In this document: positions 44,218 through 54,160 of the stretch, piece by piece
How the letters are laid out: every line of letters starts with the position of its first letter
Numbering within the stretch: position 1 is the stretch's first letter
Assembly: GCF_900450705.1 (NCBI RefSeq)
Contig: NZ_UGHK01000002.1
Location: 62,001-126,000, forward strand
Direction: 5' to 3'
Length of the DNA stretch: 64,000 bases
From: Avibacterium paragallinarum
GTDB taxonomy: Bacteria; Pseudomonadota; Gammaproteobacteria; Enterobacterales; Pasteurellaceae
Position numbers and translations under genes: made by a program
The notes under the pieces: generated by a model
Told to the model about the DNA's origin: nothing
The model's input: the letters and a program-made list of their open reading frames with translations, nothing else
The model's database searches: none

Positions 44218-45585
44218 CTACGATTGAATAATCTCATAACAAGGCTCATAAGCCTCGCCGTCAGGCAATTTCATTCGGTGTTGTTCGATGAAATCTTGTA
44301 ACACCTTGTCTACCTTTTGCATTAAATCCTTATCTCCTTTGAGCTGGAATTTGCCTAGCTCAGCGATGCGATCTTGCGTATCAGGTTTGATATTGCCAGC
44401 CACAATGCCAGAAAACACACGGCGTAAATTAGCGGCAAGGCTCACTTTGCTTTGATTCATATGAAGATCAAGATTTGCCATATTTTCGTGGGTTGGAATA
44501 AAAGGCGTTTGAAATTCTGGATCGATTTTTAACGACCAATTAAAACCATAGGCTTCGTTATTTTCGTAGCGTGATTGGCGAATTTTTTCCATTGCCGATT
44601 TCATATGACGAGCCACCGCCGCAGGATCATCAATGATAATTTGATACAAAGATTGTGCCTCTTCGCCCAACGTTTCGCCGATAAAGCGATCAATGGTGGC
44701 AAAATAATCCGAACTTTCTTTTGGCCCAGTCAAGATAAGTGGAAGCAGTTGGGCTTGATTGGCTGGGTTGAGTTTTATGCCCAGAATATACAGTAATTCC
44801 TCAAATGTCCCTGGTCCACCAGGGAAAATGATAATGCCGTGTCCCATTCGCACAAAGGCTTCAAGGCGTTTTTCAATGTCAGGCATAATGATCAGCTCAT
44901 TAACAATTGGGTTAGGTGGCTCAGAAGCAATGATTGAAGGTTCAGTGATGCCAATAAAACGGTTGTTTTTATAGCGTTGGTTGGAATGGCCAATCGCCGC
45001 CCCTTTCATCGGTGCTTCCATCACACCCGGCCCGCAGCCCGTTACGATATTCAGCTCTCGATGCCCTAACTCTAGCCCCACCGCACGGCAATATTGGTAC
45101 TCTGTTTGATTGATAGAATGCCCACCCCAACACACCACGAGATTAGGCAATTCGCCCACAATTAAGGCTTTGGCATTACGCAAAATGGAAAAAACTTGGT
45201 TGGTGATGGATTCGCTGTCTTGCTTATGGCAAGGGTTAATGCGTTGGTTCAGCACATTTACAAACACAATATCACGCAGCACCGCAAAAAGATGATACTG
45301 AATATTGCGGATAATATGCTGATCCACAAACGCACTTTCAGGGGGATTATATAATTTCAGCGTAATGCCTCGCTCTGTTGCCACTAGCTCAATGTCAAAA
45401 TCGGGATATTGGCTGAGCAATTTACGGCTATCATCCGTTACCGCACCAGAATTCAGCACCGCAAGCGAGCAGTTGCGATAAAGTTGATACAACGCACTTT
45501 TCGCCTGCTTTGTTAGCATTTCCACTTCAAAATGGGAGAGCTGTTCCATACTCCCACGGGGATTCACATAATGAATATTCGCCAT
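44218..45585 (-). CDS. ppnN: Nucleotide 5'-monophosphate nucleosidase
   Basis: A 455-residue LOG-family enzyme (PpnN, YgdH): [41 protein letters not shown] and the substrate motif [16 protein letters not shown]. It cleaves purine and pyrimidine nucleoside monophosphates to base plus ribose-5-phosphate and in E. coli is bound by (p)ppGpp. Complete. It lies nine bases downstream of queF, same strand. Confidence 0.94.
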   Translation of the reverse strand: MANIHYVNPRGSMEQLSHFEVEMLTKQAKSALYQLYRNCSLAVLNSGAVTDDSRKLLSQYPDFDIELVATERGITLKLYNPPESAFVDQHIIRNIQYHLFAVLRDIVFVNVLNQRINPCHKQDSESITNQVFSILRNAKALIVGELPNLVVCWGGHSINQTEYQYCRAVGLELGHRELNIVTGCGPGVMEAPMKGAAIGHSNQRYKNNRFIGITEPSIIASEPPNPIVNELIIMPDIEKRLEAFVRMGHGIIIFPGGPGTFEELLYILGIKLNPANQAQLLPLILTGPKESSDYFATIDRFIGETLGEEAQSLYQIIIDDPAAVARHMKSAMEKIRQSRYENNEAYGFNWSLKIDPEFQTPFIPTHENMANLDLHMNQSKVSLAANLRRVFSGIVAGNIKPDTQDRIAELGKFQLKGDKDLMQKVDKVLQDFIEQHRMKLPDGEAYEPCYEIIQS

Positions 45586-45594
45586 TACGACCTC

Positions 45595-46437
45595 CTATTG
45601 TCTGGCTAAGCGTGCATTGTGCGGCACGGTTTCAAAGTTCGAGCGGAACGGATTAATATCCAACCCACCGCGGCGTGTGTAACGGGCGTAAACGGTGAGC
45701 TTTTCAGGCTGAGCAAAACGCATTAAATCACAATAAATTCGCTCAACGCATTGTTCGTGAAATTCGTTATGCTGACGGAAAGAAACCAAATAACGCAACA
45801 AATTCTCGCGGTCAATCCGTTTGCCCACATAATGAATTTGCAACGAACCCCAGTCGGGTTGTTGTGTGATTAAACAATTTGATTTTAACAAATGGCTGAC
45901 TAAATATTCTTCGACAACCTGTTCGCCTTGCGTGCTGTTTTCCAAATAATGTGGGTTAAATTGATAATCGGTGATTTCAATATCTTGTTCATCAATACAT
46001 TCACCTTGTAGGCTGGCAATAAAAGTGCGGTCATAATTTGCTAAAGAATTTAACCGCACTTTGACTTGCCCTTTGGCACAATCCGCTAAATCCTGTTGCA
46101 AAATCTGTTGCACTTGGGCAGAGCTGTCAAAATGGCTTTGATTGAAGCTGTTGAGATAGAGCTTAAAACTTTTTGATTCGATCAAATTCTCGCTACGAAA
46201 ATCAATTTCCACGTCCGCAATCGCCACTTGCGGCACACCTTTGGGATTAAGCCACGAGATTTCATAAGCCGTCCAAATATCTGCGCCAAAGGTAAAAGGC
46301 TGTGTTGCCACAATGCCAAGCTGTTCACGGTTTAATTGACGTGGCACAGCTTGCAATAAAGTGCGGTCATAATGTTGTGCATATTTTGTTTCTTGCCCTA
46401 ATTTTAAGGCGTGTAAACTTTGGTGGTTGTAATTCAT
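45595..46437 (-). CDS. queF: NADPH-dependent 7-cyano-7-deazaguanine reductase
   Basis: A 280-residue bimodular QueF. NADPH-motif region [16 protein letters not shown] (residues 85-100) and catalytic Cys188 in [15 protein letters not shown]. It reduces preQ0 to preQ1 in queuosine synthesis. Two uptake words form an inverted pair inside the gene (46023-46065). Confidence 0.95.
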   Translation of the reverse strand: MNYNHQSLHALKLGQETKYAQHYDRTLLQAVPRQLNREQLGIVATQPFTFGADIWTAYEISWLNPKGVPQVAIADVEIDFRSENLIESKSFKLYLNSFNQSHFDSSAQVQQILQQDLADCAKGQVKVRLNSLANYDRTFIASLQGECIDEQDIEITDYQFNPHYLENSTQGEQVVEEYLVSHLLKSNCLITQQPDWGSLQIHYVGKRIDRENLLRYLVSFRQHNEFHEQCVERIYCDLMRFAQPEKLTVYARYTRRGGLDINPFRSNFETVPHNARLARQ

Positions 46438-46639
46438 ATTTTTCCTTGTTTTATTATTTCATATCTTCTAAAGCAAAAACTTCTTTACTTAATATTTCTT
46501 TGATTTGCTTTTGCGTTAATCCAGCGTCAATGAGATTTTTTTCTAGCATTGCTAATCTTTGATTAAATCTTTGTTTTGCCTGATGAATTTGATAAGCAAT
46601 GAAATCAGCATTAAGATCACTTTCGATACGATAAAATTT

Positions 46640-47358
46640 GGGGCTGTCCTAGATAACAACTAAAAAATCTATTTAGGTTAGAATGAACCAATGAGAAAAA
46701 GTCGTCTAAGTCAGCACAAACAAAATAAACTCATTGAGCTATTTGTTGCAGGTGTTACTGCAAGGACAGCAGCAGAGTTAGTCAATGTAAACAAAACGAC
46801 TGCCGCATATTACTTTCATCGTTTACGCCAACTCATCTATCAAAACAGCCTTCACTTAGAGATGTTTGAAGGTGAAATTGAAGCCGATGAAAGTTATTTT
46901 GGCGGTGCTCGCAAAGGCAAACGTGGTCGTGGTGCGGCAGGGAAAATTGCGGTATTCGGGCTTCTCAAGCGCAATGGCAAGGTTTATACCGTTGCGGTTC
47001 CAAATACGCAATCTGCCACCTTGTTACCCATTATTCGGGAGCAGGTAAAGCCTGATAGTATTGTTTACACCGATAATTATCGTAGTTATGACGTGCTTGA
47101 TGTGAGTGAATTTAGTCATTTTCGTATCAATCACAGCACACATTTTGCTGAAAATCATAACCACATTAACGGAATTGAGAATTTTTGAAGCCAAGCAAAA
47201 CGCCATTTACGCAAATTTAATGGTATCCCAAAAGCACATTTTGAGCTTTATTTAAAGGAATGTGAATGGCGTTTTAATTACAGCAACATAAAAAGTCAAA
47301 TTTCTATTTTAAAACAATTGGTTAAAGGGAGTTTAGTCTAGTTATCTAGGACAGCCCC
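46640..47358 (+). mobile_element. IS1016-like insertion sequence (IS1595 family), complete
   Basis: Perfect 18-bp terminal inverted repeats GGGGCTGTCCTAGATAAC. The 8-bp target duplication TAAAATTT is at 46632-46639 and 47359-47366. Different from the IS at 37939 in ends and sequence but same family. Confidence 0.94.
46691..47341 (+). pseudogene. IS1016-type transposase with in-frame stop
   Basis: The frame encodes an IS1595-family transposase (VTARTAAELVNVNKTTAAYYFHRL, ADESYFGGARKGKRGRG, VYTDNYRSYDVL, NHINGIENF) but meets TGA at 47186-47188 where relatives have Trp (ENFWNQAKR). The same frame then continues SQAKRHLRKFNGIPKAHFE to 47341. A single TGG to TGA change explains it. Confidence 0.9.
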
Positions 47359-47660
47359 TAAAATTTAATATTTGAAGTACAAGGATAAAACCAATCGAAT
47401 TTAGCGGTAAGTTCTTGGATTGCAATTGTGCCGTGTGCTTCACTAATCCCTTCTCTGCCTAAATAAACGCTTCCTTGTAAATTATCAAAGCCGTGTTGTT
47501 CTAATACATTTCTAATATCATAATAGGCATTGTTATAGCTATTTCCGTGATAGTTCTCTTTAAGGCAATTTGTATCCATATCAAAAGTAATTAAATAACG
47601 GCTCATTGTTTTATTCCTTTTATTACAGTTATGTTAAGCAAATATAGTCTTTTATTATTT

Positions 47661-48437
47661 TTATTGCCAGTGCCAAGATAAATTTGATACCAAACGGCAG
47701 TCATCACATTTAAAATCAAACAGATCAAAGTGCGGTGCGTTTAACGCCCAGTTTTTATTACAGCTTGGACAGCGGCGTTGTTGTTCTGCGGCCAAACTTT
47801 CGCCACCAATGCGATATAAATAATAGTAAGTCGGAATGCCGGTGTATTGCTCAATTTCTTGGCATAAGGCATAACCGTGTTTGGATAAATTGCTGTGCAA
47901 ATCAGAAATTTCAGCAAGGGCTTGGCTTTCTAGAGCCGTGCCGTTCATTTGTAACTGATCGCAAGCCTGCCAATTTTCTTGCCATTTGATGAGGTCTAAA
48001 CTCAAGTGCGGTGCATTTTTGAAAAATTTATACAGTGGAACAGGCAAGTTATCATCGCCACTGTGCAACGGTGAGCAAGATTGTAAATAGGTGGTGTAAA
48101 GCACTTGCCAGCTTGGTCGCTCGCCTTGATAGGTGAGATCAGAATTTATGTCATCGGCAATCACTTGAAAACTATCAAAATTTATCCCCGCACTTTGTGC
48201 CTTACCTAAGGCATTTTGTACTGATGAATTATTAAATTCGGGCAACAAGCTTTGTTGTTCGGGGCAAACTACACGCACAGCAATGCCTTGCTGAGCTTCT
48301 AATTCAGCGTGAAAAAGGGGAATTTCTCGCCCAAGAATTTGCCCGTTATAACGCCATTGTTCAATCACTTGATTAATCAATGGGTAAACCGCATTGTTGG
48401 GTTCGGTAAGGGTAAAAAAAGCTTCAATTAAATACAT
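47661..48437 (-). CDS. Zn-ribbon protein, DUF2310 family
   Basis: A 258-residue protein with a C-terminal zinc ribbon: RRCPSCNKNWAL and FDFKCDDCRLVSNLSWHWQ. The family is predicted to bind nucleic acid but has no assigned role. Complete. It is upstream of the vapD remnant on the same strand. Confidence 0.85.
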   Translation of the reverse strand: MYLIEAFFTLTEPNNAVYPLINQVIEQWRYNGQILGREIPLFHAELEAQQGIAVRVVCPEQQSLLPEFNNSSVQNALGKAQSAGINFDSFQVIADDINSDLTYQGERPSWQVLYTTYLQSCSPLHSGDDNLPVPLYKFFKNAPHLSLDLIKWQENWQACDQLQMNGTALESQALAEISDLHSNLSKHGYALCQEIEQYTGIPTYYYLYRIGGESLAAEQQRRCPSCNKNWALNAPHFDLFDFKCDDCRLVSNLSWHWQ

Positions 48438-48577
48438 TCTCTGCCTTAATTTATAGGAAAGCGATTGCGTTTTTTCGCACTTAGCTTTGTGGTATCATAA
48501 CGCCTTTGTTTCTGCACGAAAGGTGAATGCCACATTTTAGGCAGAATAAGATGAGAAAGCAAATTAAGGAAACCACA

Positions 48578-48910
48578 ATGCGTGAACAAACAAAATATCA
48601 GTTACAACAGTTACAAAAAGCAATGGAAGAATTAGCCCTTTGGCAAGCCGTTGCACCTGAAGCGGCAGCATTTGATAGCGTTGAGCCGTTTTGCATCGAC
48701 ACAATGAATGCATACGAATGGTTGCAATGGGTGTTTATTCCGAGAATGTATGCCGTTATTGAAAGCAACGAACCGTTACCGCACAAAATGGCGATTGTGC
48801 CTTATATTGAAGAAGCCTTAAAAGAAAAGGATATTGTGGAAGTGCAACGCTTAATTGAGCCGTTGAAAGCCATCGAAGAAATTTGCAGTGCTCAAAATGA
48901 CCGTGCTTAA
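48578..48910 (+). CDS. yqcC: YqcC family protein (DUF446)
   Basis: A 110-residue protein: LQKAMEELALWQAVAPEAAAFDSVEPFCIDTMNAYEWLQWVFIPRM. YqcC genes sit directly before truC in many gamma-proteobacteria, as here (14-base overlap). ATG 48578 has AAGGA upstream and gives the usual length. Function unknown. Confidence 0.88.
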   Translation: MREQTKYQLQQLQKAMEELALWQAVAPEAAAFDSVEPFCIDTMNAYEWLQWVFIPRMYAVIESNEPLPHKMAIVPYIEEALKEKDIVEVQRLIEPLKAIEEICSAQNDRA

Positions 48911-49625
48911 TATTCTTTACCAAGATGAATATTTAGTTGCGGTGAATAAGCCAGCGGGAATGTTGGTACATCGTAGCTGGCTTGATCGCCACGAAACCCA
49001 ATTTGTGATGCAAACTTTGCGTGATCAAATTGGGCAGCACGTTTTTCCTATTCATCGCTTAGATCGCCCGACATCTGGCGTGTTGCTGTTTGCCTTGAAT
49101 GGGGAAATTGCCAAATTGCTGTGTGAACAATTTGAACAAAAGCAGGTGGAAAAAAGCTATTTGGCGGTGGTGCGTGGTTATTTGAAAGAGCAGGGCAGGA
49201 TTGATTATCCGCTGAAAGTTCAATTAGATAAAATTGCCGATAAATTTTCTCAGCAAGATAAAGCACCGCAAGACGCAATCACAAATTATGAAGGCTTAAA
49301 AACAGTGGAAATGCCTTATGGGGTAGGGCGTTATCAAACCAGCCGTTATTCTTTGGTTAGACTCATTCCACATACGGGCAGAAAACATCAGTTACGTCGT
49401 CACTTAAAGCATATTTTTCACCCTATCTTAGGGGATACGCAATATGGCGATTTACATCAAAACCGCGCTTTAACCGAACATACTGGCGTGCAACGGCTAA
49501 TGTTACACGCAGAAACGCTTGCGTTTAACCACCCTATAACAAAAAATCGGTTAAAAATCACCGCACCTTTAGATGAACAATGGCAATGCTTATTCGATGC
49601 GTTTTCTTGGAATGGGGTAGCGTAA
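48897..49625 (+). CDS. truC: tRNA pseudouridine(65) synthase
   Basis: A 242-residue RluA-family pseudouridine synthase. Catalytic HRLDRPTSG (residues 53-61, Asp56), VNKPAGMLVHRS near the start and PHTGRKHQLRRHLKH. It modifies U65 of tRNA-Ile and tRNA-Asp. ATG 48897 is chosen over GTG 48888. Confidence 0.93.
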   Translation: MTVLNILYQDEYLVAVNKPAGMLVHRSWLDRHETQFVMQTLRDQIGQHVFPIHRLDRPTSGVLLFALNGEIAKLLCEQFEQKQVEKSYLAVVRGYLKEQGRIDYPLKVQLDKIADKFSQQDKAPQDAITNYEGLKTVEMPYGVGRYQTSRYSLVRLIPHTGRKHQLRRHLKHIFHPILGDTQYGDLHQNRALTEHTGVQRLMLHAETLAFNHPITKNRLKITAPLDEQWQCLFDAFSWNGVA

Positions 49626-49710
49626 ACGTGCAAAAAGAAAAGATGAAACATCAAATGCGTAAAAATACGAGAAATTTCCTAGGAATTTCAAAGTGCGGTG
49701 CTTTTTTCGT

Positions 49711-49739
49711 TTGTTTTTTTGTTAAAGCTCTTGTATAAT
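49711..49739 (+). promoter_or_regulatory. rplM promoter
   Basis: TTGTTT (49711-49716), 17-bp spacer, TATAAT (49734-49739). It follows an uptake word at 49690-49699. Confidence 0.6.
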
Positions 49740-49742
49740 TGC

Positions 49743-49880
49743 CCGACCCTGTGAATGTGTCGGCTTTCCCACCGCACATTATTTTATCGAGATCACACTC
49801 GAAGGGGTGAAGATTGAGATTCATGGTTGTGTTCAAATTTGAACACTGGGTATTAATATTATTTTATTGGTAATTAATTA
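49743..49880 (+). promoter_or_regulatory. rplM-rpsI leader
   Basis: A leader of about 135 nt with the hairpin CCGAC (49743-49747) / GTCGG (49759-49763) and further pairing potential. In E. coli the rplM leader mediates autoregulation by L13; the same is plausible here. Confidence 0.45.
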
Positions 49881-50309
49881 ATGAAAACTTTTGTAGCAAA
49901 ACCAGAAACGGTTAAACGCGACTGGTATGTAGTAGATGCGACAGGTAAAACTTTAGGTCGTTTAGCGACTGAATTAGCACGTCGCCTTCGTGGTAAACAT
50001 AAAGCTGAATATACTCCACACGTTGATACAGGTGATTACATCATCGTTATCAATGCGGACAAAGTTGCCGTAACAGGTAAAAAAGAAAGCGATAAAATTT
50101 ACTACTGGCACACTGGCTATGTAGGTGGTATCAAACAAGCGACATTTAAAGAAATGATTGCTCGCCGTCCAGAAGCTGTGATTGAAATTGCGGTTAAAGG
50201 TATGTTGCCAAAAGGTCCATTAGGCCGTGCAATGTATCGTAAATTGAAAGTGTACGCTGGGCCTAACCACGAACACGCAGCACAACAACCACAAGTTTTA
50301 GATATTTAA
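49881..50309 (+). CDS. rplM: Ribosomal protein L13
   Basis: A 142-residue uL13: [49 protein letters not shown]. Standard length and start. Forms an operon with rpsI. Confidence 0.98.
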   Translation: MKTFVAKPETVKRDWYVVDATGKTLGRLATELARRLRGKHKAEYTPHVDTGDYIIVINADKVAVTGKKESDKIYYWHTGYVGGIKQATFKEMIARRPEAVIEIAVKGMLPKGPLGRAMYRKLKVYAGPNHEHAAQQPQVLDI

Positions 50310-50325
50310 TCACGAGGTGAAAAAA

Positions 50326-50718
50326 ATGGCAGAGAATCAAAACTACGGCACAGGTCGCCGCAAAAGCTCTTCAGCTCGTGTATTTATCAAACCGGGCAGT
50401 GGTAAAATCACTATTAACCAACGCGAATTAGACGTTTATTTCGGTCGCGAAACTTCTCGTATGATCGTACGTCAACCATTAGAGTTGGTTGAATTAACTG
50501 ATAAATTAGACCTATACATCACAGTTAAAGGTGGTGGTATTTCTGGTCAAGCGGGTGCAATCCGTCACGGTATCACTCGTGCATTAATTGAATACGATGA
50601 AACATTACGTCCAGCATTACGTGCAGCAGGCTTTGTTACTCGTGATGCTCGTCGCGTTGAGCGTAAAAAAGTGGGTTTACACAAAGCACGTCGTCGCCCA
50701 CAATACTCAAAACGTTAA
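50326..50718 (+). CDS. rpsI: Ribosomal protein S9
   Basis: A 130-residue uS9: [15 protein letters not shown] and the basic C-terminus [10 protein letters not shown] reaching the tRNA P site. GAGGTGA precedes ATG 50326. Confidence 0.98.
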   Translation: MAENQNYGTGRRKSSSARVFIKPGSGKITINQRELDVYFGRETSRMIVRQPLELVELTDKLDLYITVKGGGISGQAGAIRHGITRALIEYDETLRPALRAAGFVTRDARRVERKKVGLHKARRRPQYSKR

Positions 50719-50744
50719 TACATTCTGTATTCAAATTTCATTTC

Positions 50745-50770
50745 AAATGGCAAGTTTCAACTTGCCATTT
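50745..50770 (+). terminator. rpsI terminator
   Basis: AAATGGCAAGT (50745-50755) / ACTTGCCATTT (50760-50770), then TTCTTTT. The following gap to 51015 has an extended -10 TGCTAGAAT at 50960-50968, a likely sspA promoter. Confidence 0.85.
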
Positions 50771-51015
50771 TTCTTTTCTATCAGTCATCTCTATTTTTTC
50801 GAACCACTTCCACAAATAGCCTGTACCTTAGCTTTCTATTAGGCATTGATAAGGATATAAACAACAGAGTACGGAGCTAAATAACAAAGAATTTCAATGT
50901 ATTATCAATAGGATAGCCGGATAAACGATAAATTTACTTAGCTATTTCACAAGAAATTATGCTAGAATAGTGCGTTATATTTTTAAAGATAAATTTAGAT
51001 TTCGCGGAGGAATAA

Positions 51016-51654
51016 ATGACTAGTGCGGCAAATAAACGATCAATAATGACGCTTTTTTCAAATAAAGAAGATATTTACTGCCATCAAGTACGCATTGTTT
51101 TAGCTGAAAAAGGGGTAGCTTACGAAACAGAAGAAATCAGCCCAAATACGATTTCTGAAGATTTAATGGAATTAAACCCTTATGGCACATTGCCGACTTT
51201 AGTCGATCGCGATCTTGTCTTATTCAATTCTCGTATTATTATGGAATATCTTGATGAACGCTTTCCGCATCCGCCATTAATGCCAGTTTACCCCGTATCA
51301 CGTGGCAAAAGCCGCTTATTAATGTTAAGAATTGAGCAAGATTGGTATTCTTTGCTCACTAAAGCAGAAAAAGGCGATGATACTGAACGGGCAGCAGCAT
51401 TAAAACAATTAAAAGAAGAGCTTCTGGCCATTGGTCCAATTTTTAATCAAACTCCCTACTTTATGAGCGAAGAATTTAGTCTTGTTGATTGCTATGTTGC
51501 ACCGTTATTGTGGCGTATGCGGCAGCTAGGCATTGAATTTACTGGGGCGGGTAGCAAAGCTATTCGCAATTATATTGAACGAGTATCCCAACGTGATTCA
51601 TTTAGACAATCAGTAGGGGAATTAGCACCAAGAAATTTAATGGATGATAAATAA
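51016..51654 (+). CDS. sspA: Stringent starvation protein A
   Basis: A 212-residue GST-fold transcription factor: MTLFSNKEDIYCHQVRIVLAEKGV, LNPYGTLPTLVDRDLVLFNSRIIMEYLDERFPHP. It binds RNA polymerase under stress. GGAGG precedes ATG 51016. Forms an operon with sspB, three bases apart. Confidence 0.96.
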   Translation: MTSAANKRSIMTLFSNKEDIYCHQVRIVLAEKGVAYETEEISPNTISEDLMELNPYGTLPTLVDRDLVLFNSRIIMEYLDERFPHPPLMPVYPVSRGKSRLLMLRIEQDWYSLLTKAEKGDDTERAAALKQLKEELLAIGPIFNQTPYFMSEEFSLVDCYVAPLLWRMRQLGIEFTGAGSKAIRNYIERVSQRDSFRQSVGELAPRNLMDDK

Positions 51655-51657
51655 TTT

Positions 51658-52128
51658 ATGAAACGTAAACCTTCTCCTAAACGCCCTTATTTATTAAGGG
51701 CTTATTATGATTGGCTGATCGATAATGACTATACGCCATATTTGGTTGTTGATGCTACCTATCCAGAAGTCAAGGTACCTGAAGAATATGTGCAAGACGG
51801 GCAAATTGTGCTGAATGTGTCGAGTAATGCTACGGGGAATTTGGCATTAACCAATGATTTTATTCAATTTAACGCACGTTTTCGAGGTGTGCCGCAAGAA
51901 GTGTTTGTTCCAATGGGGGCTGCTATGGCAATCTACGCTCGAGAAAATGGCGATGGAATTATGTTTGAGCCTGAAGAAATCTACGAAGAAGTAGAGAAGG
52001 GGCAACAAATTAAAGCAAGCCAGCCATTAAGTTTTGTTGAAGCTGTCGATCCTCCTAAAGAAAACCCTAAGCAAACAGAGCAACAAAAAAGTAAAAAATC
52101 GCCACCTAAACTCCGTTTTGTTGATTAA
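51658..52128 (+). CDS. sspB: ClpXP adaptor SspB
   Basis: A 156-residue adaptor that brings tmRNA-tagged proteins to ClpXP: PYLLRAYYDWLIDNDYTPYLVV, NARFRGVPQEVFVPMGAAMAIYARENG, then a disordered linker and a C-terminal ClpX-binding motif (PPKLRFVD). The tmRNA gene lies 1.4 kb downstream. Confidence 0.96.
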   Translation: MKRKPSPKRPYLLRAYYDWLIDNDYTPYLVVDATYPEVKVPEEYVQDGQIVLNVSSNATGNLALTNDFIQFNARFRGVPQEVFVPMGAAMAIYARENGDGIMFEPEEIYEEVEKGQQIKASQPLSFVEAVDPPKENPKQTEQQKSKKSPPKLRFVD

Positions 52129-52132
52129 CATA

Positions 52133-52163
52133 AAAAAATCTGTGCCATTGGTACAGATTTTTT
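52133..52163 (+). terminator. sspAB terminator
   Basis: AAAAAATCTGT (52133-52143) / ACAGATTTTTT (52153-52163). Confidence 0.85.
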
Positions 52164-52921
52164 TGTAAATATTGCCAATACATCTATTCACCCTTCATTT
52201 GCTTTTGTTATTGAATTATTGAAAATTAATAAAAATTTGTAATAAACAATTGAAATTCTCACCGTCTAAACTAATAAAAGCACCTGTATTTAAAATCATA
52301 TTAATAATAAACCGAGAAGCAGAATACGCTATTTTAAAATTGAGTCACTCAACTCTTATTTTTACCAAAATAATTTTTAGAATACTCATCGTTATTCCGT
52401 TTTATTCTTCTATAATAATTTCAAATCGTTACATTGTAACGATTTAAATTTTATTACCTTGATATAATTTCTTTGAATGCTAAACAAATAGCAACCCACA
52501 TTTCACCTAATAATGCTTACTCATAATATCTAAAAATTCACATTCTTTCTTTTACGATTAATACTCAATAACGAAAGTGAACGAGGGCAAGGGTTAGACA
52601 AGTAGCTATGTTACTTTTTATTCCTTTTATTTAACATAATATTCATTATGCGAAATATGTTATCGGGTTAGTAAAAACTACGAATTAAATAAATCACAGA
52701 CTTATGCATAAATCACTTTTACTAGTTAAACGAGATAAAATCAAGGAAACTCACAACGTTGTAACGCATTACTTTAATGGCTTACGCACTGAATGGAATA
52801 AAATGTAAAGAAAGATTAAAGAATTATGAAGCGAAAAGATTCATTGCTATTAACGGGTTACTTAAATAAAATTCAAATAAGGACGTAATGCTAAAAATAT
52901 GATTAATGAGATAAATAACAA
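52164..52921. other. AT-rich intergenic region without a convincing gene
   Basis: About 760 bp, very AT-rich. Short frames at 52250-52447 and 52705-52809 lack ribosome binding sites and recognisable products. It may be decayed sequence. Confidence 0.5.
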
Positions 52922-53404
52922 ATGAAGATAACCACTTTGCAGATATTGATTTCGTGCTTAGTTGCTTTGGCTCTCTTTTTAATTGCCGTATTTAGGCAAA
53001 GAAAACCTCGCCCATTAGACGGGCGTTTATATAAAAGAACAAGGTTAATGAATCATTCTGAACAGCGATTATTTCAAAAATTAAAAATGGCGTTTCCCAA
53101 TTACTATATTTTCCCTCAAATCCCCTTTTCTTGTATTGCAACACCGAAACAATACAACCAGAAGTTATTTTGGAAGATCAATCAAAAACGCGTTGATTTT
53201 CTCCTTTGCAATCAACAATTAGAAGCCTTGTTGATTATTGAGCTTGACGGGCCTATTCATAAGAGCAAAAAACAATCAGATAAAGAAAGAGATAAGTTTT
53301 TCAAATGTATTGGGTTAAATACATTAAGAATTGATGTTGAAGCACTAAAAGCATTAGATTTAGAAACGTTGAAAAAGCAGGTTTGGGAGAAAATAAAAAA
53401 CTGA
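52922..53404 (+). CDS. DUF2726 domain membrane-anchored protein
   Basis: A 160-residue protein with one N-terminal membrane segment (residues about 5-24, LQILISCLVALALFLIAVF) and a cytoplasmic DUF2726 domain: EQRLFQKLKMAFPNYYIFPQIPF, RVDFLLCNQQLEALLIIELDGPIH. The VDF..IELDG pattern is like a PD-(D/E)XK nuclease-fold core. Biological role unknown. Confidence 0.85.
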   Translation: MKITTLQILISCLVALALFLIAVFRQRKPRPLDGRLYKRTRLMNHSEQRLFQKLKMAFPNYYIFPQIPFSCIATPKQYNQKLFWKINQKRVDFLLCNQQLEALLIIELDGPIHKSKKQSDKERDKFFKCIGLNTLRIDVEALKALDLETLKKQVWEKIKN

Positions 53405-53561
53405 AACTGCCCCTTGTTTTCTGCAAAATAAAACGTGGGAACTTTACAGAAAAAATGAAAGAACCATTACTAAAGCGAGATTGAACAAGGAAAACAATAA
53501 AAATAGCTAAGTGATTGATTCTATTGAATTGTTAAAACAGAAAAGATACAAAAATAAGGAT

Positions 53562-53926
53562 TGGTGGAGCTGGGGGGAGTTGAACCCCCGTCCGAAACTA
53601 CTCTACCTTCAGCACTACACGTTTAGTCTATCTTTAATTTCACTTAACCACTGCGGACAGACACGCGATAGTTAAGCTAGCTTGATTTAATTTAACGTTT
53701 CGATCCTCAAGCGGAGGCGTCCACGCGATCTCGTTTGGGTTTGACTCCTCTTTATCCCCGTCTTACGAGCGGAAGCTGGGGAGAGAAGGCTATGAGCAGG
53801 TTATTAAGCTGCTAAAGCGTATTGTTCGTCGTTTGCGACTATTTTTTGCGGTTTATTTACGAGGCCTACCGCACCTCGACGTGCACCTTGGGCTTCGCTA
53901 ATCCCGTCGAATCCAGAATCAGCCCC
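53562..53926 (-). ncRNA. ssrA: tmRNA
   Basis: The minus strand begins GGGGCTGATTCTGGATTCGA at 53926 and ends with a tRNA-Ala-like acceptor and CCA at 53562-53564. The tag frame, plus 53804-53836, encodes ANDEQYALAA then stop, the Haemophilus/Pasteurella tag. It rescues stalled ribosomes with SmpB and marks products for ClpXP via SspB. Confidence 0.97.
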
Positions 53927-53939
53927 AAAATTTCCGTTA

Positions 53940-53968
53940 ATTCTAGCAAAGGATTTCCTTTTTATCAA
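53940..53968 (-). promoter_or_regulatory. ssrA promoter
   Basis: On the minus strand TTGATA (plus 53963-53968), a 17-bp spacer and TAGAAT (plus 53940-53945) with an upstream TGC extension. It lies 14 bases before the mature tmRNA 5' end. Confidence 0.75.
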
Positions 53969-54057
53969 AGCAAATTTTGCGATACCGCTATGATAAGCAC
54001 AAACCTTAGCCTGATAAACGGTGTCGCTTGAGGCTTTGGCGTTACGCTTAGCTCAAT

Positions 54058-54105
54058 AAAAGTGCGGTGTTAAAAAATGCTTGTTTTTGATCTGCACCGC
54101 ACTTT
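54058..54105. terminator. Inverted uptake-word pair
   Basis: AAAAGTGCGGTG (54058-54069) and CACCGCACTTT (54095-54105) form an 11-bp stem between tmRNA and the MITE-like repeat, a usual Pasteurellaceae terminator form. Confidence 0.6.
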
Positions 54106-54160
54106 ACATTGGGTTATGTTGCCTTCTCTTGCATATAAGGAAGATTGCCTTGCCTTTAAC

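Larger units (their letters stand above)
46454..47606 (-). pseudogene. vapD: VapD-like ribonuclease gene split by an IS
   Basis: The N-terminal part (47606 down to 47359; MSRYLITFDMDTNCL, DNLQGSVYLGREG, FDWFYPCTSNIKF) and the C-terminal part (46639 down to 46454; FYRIESDLNADF, ending FALEDMK) are separated by a 719-bp IS. Removing the IS and one copy of the 8-bp duplication restores a 141-codon frame. VapD is a Cas2-fold ribonuclease known in Haemophilus and Actinobacillus. No VapX-type partner is seen next to it. Confidence 0.85.

Noticed and set aside
44575-45295. Plus-strand frames opposite ppnN
   Set aside because: Antisense of a clear enzyme gene; no own signals.
47186-47188. TGA read as Trp (recoding) in the IS transposase
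   Set aside because: Pasteurellaceae use the standard stop and the other genes here use TGA as stop; a point mutation is simpler.
52250-52447. 65-codon frame in the AT-rich gap
   Set aside because: No ribosome binding site, low-complexity Ile/Lys/Ser content expected from AT-rich DNA.
52705-52809. 34-codon frame MHKSLLLVKRDK..
   Set aside because: No ribosome binding site and no similarity I recognise.
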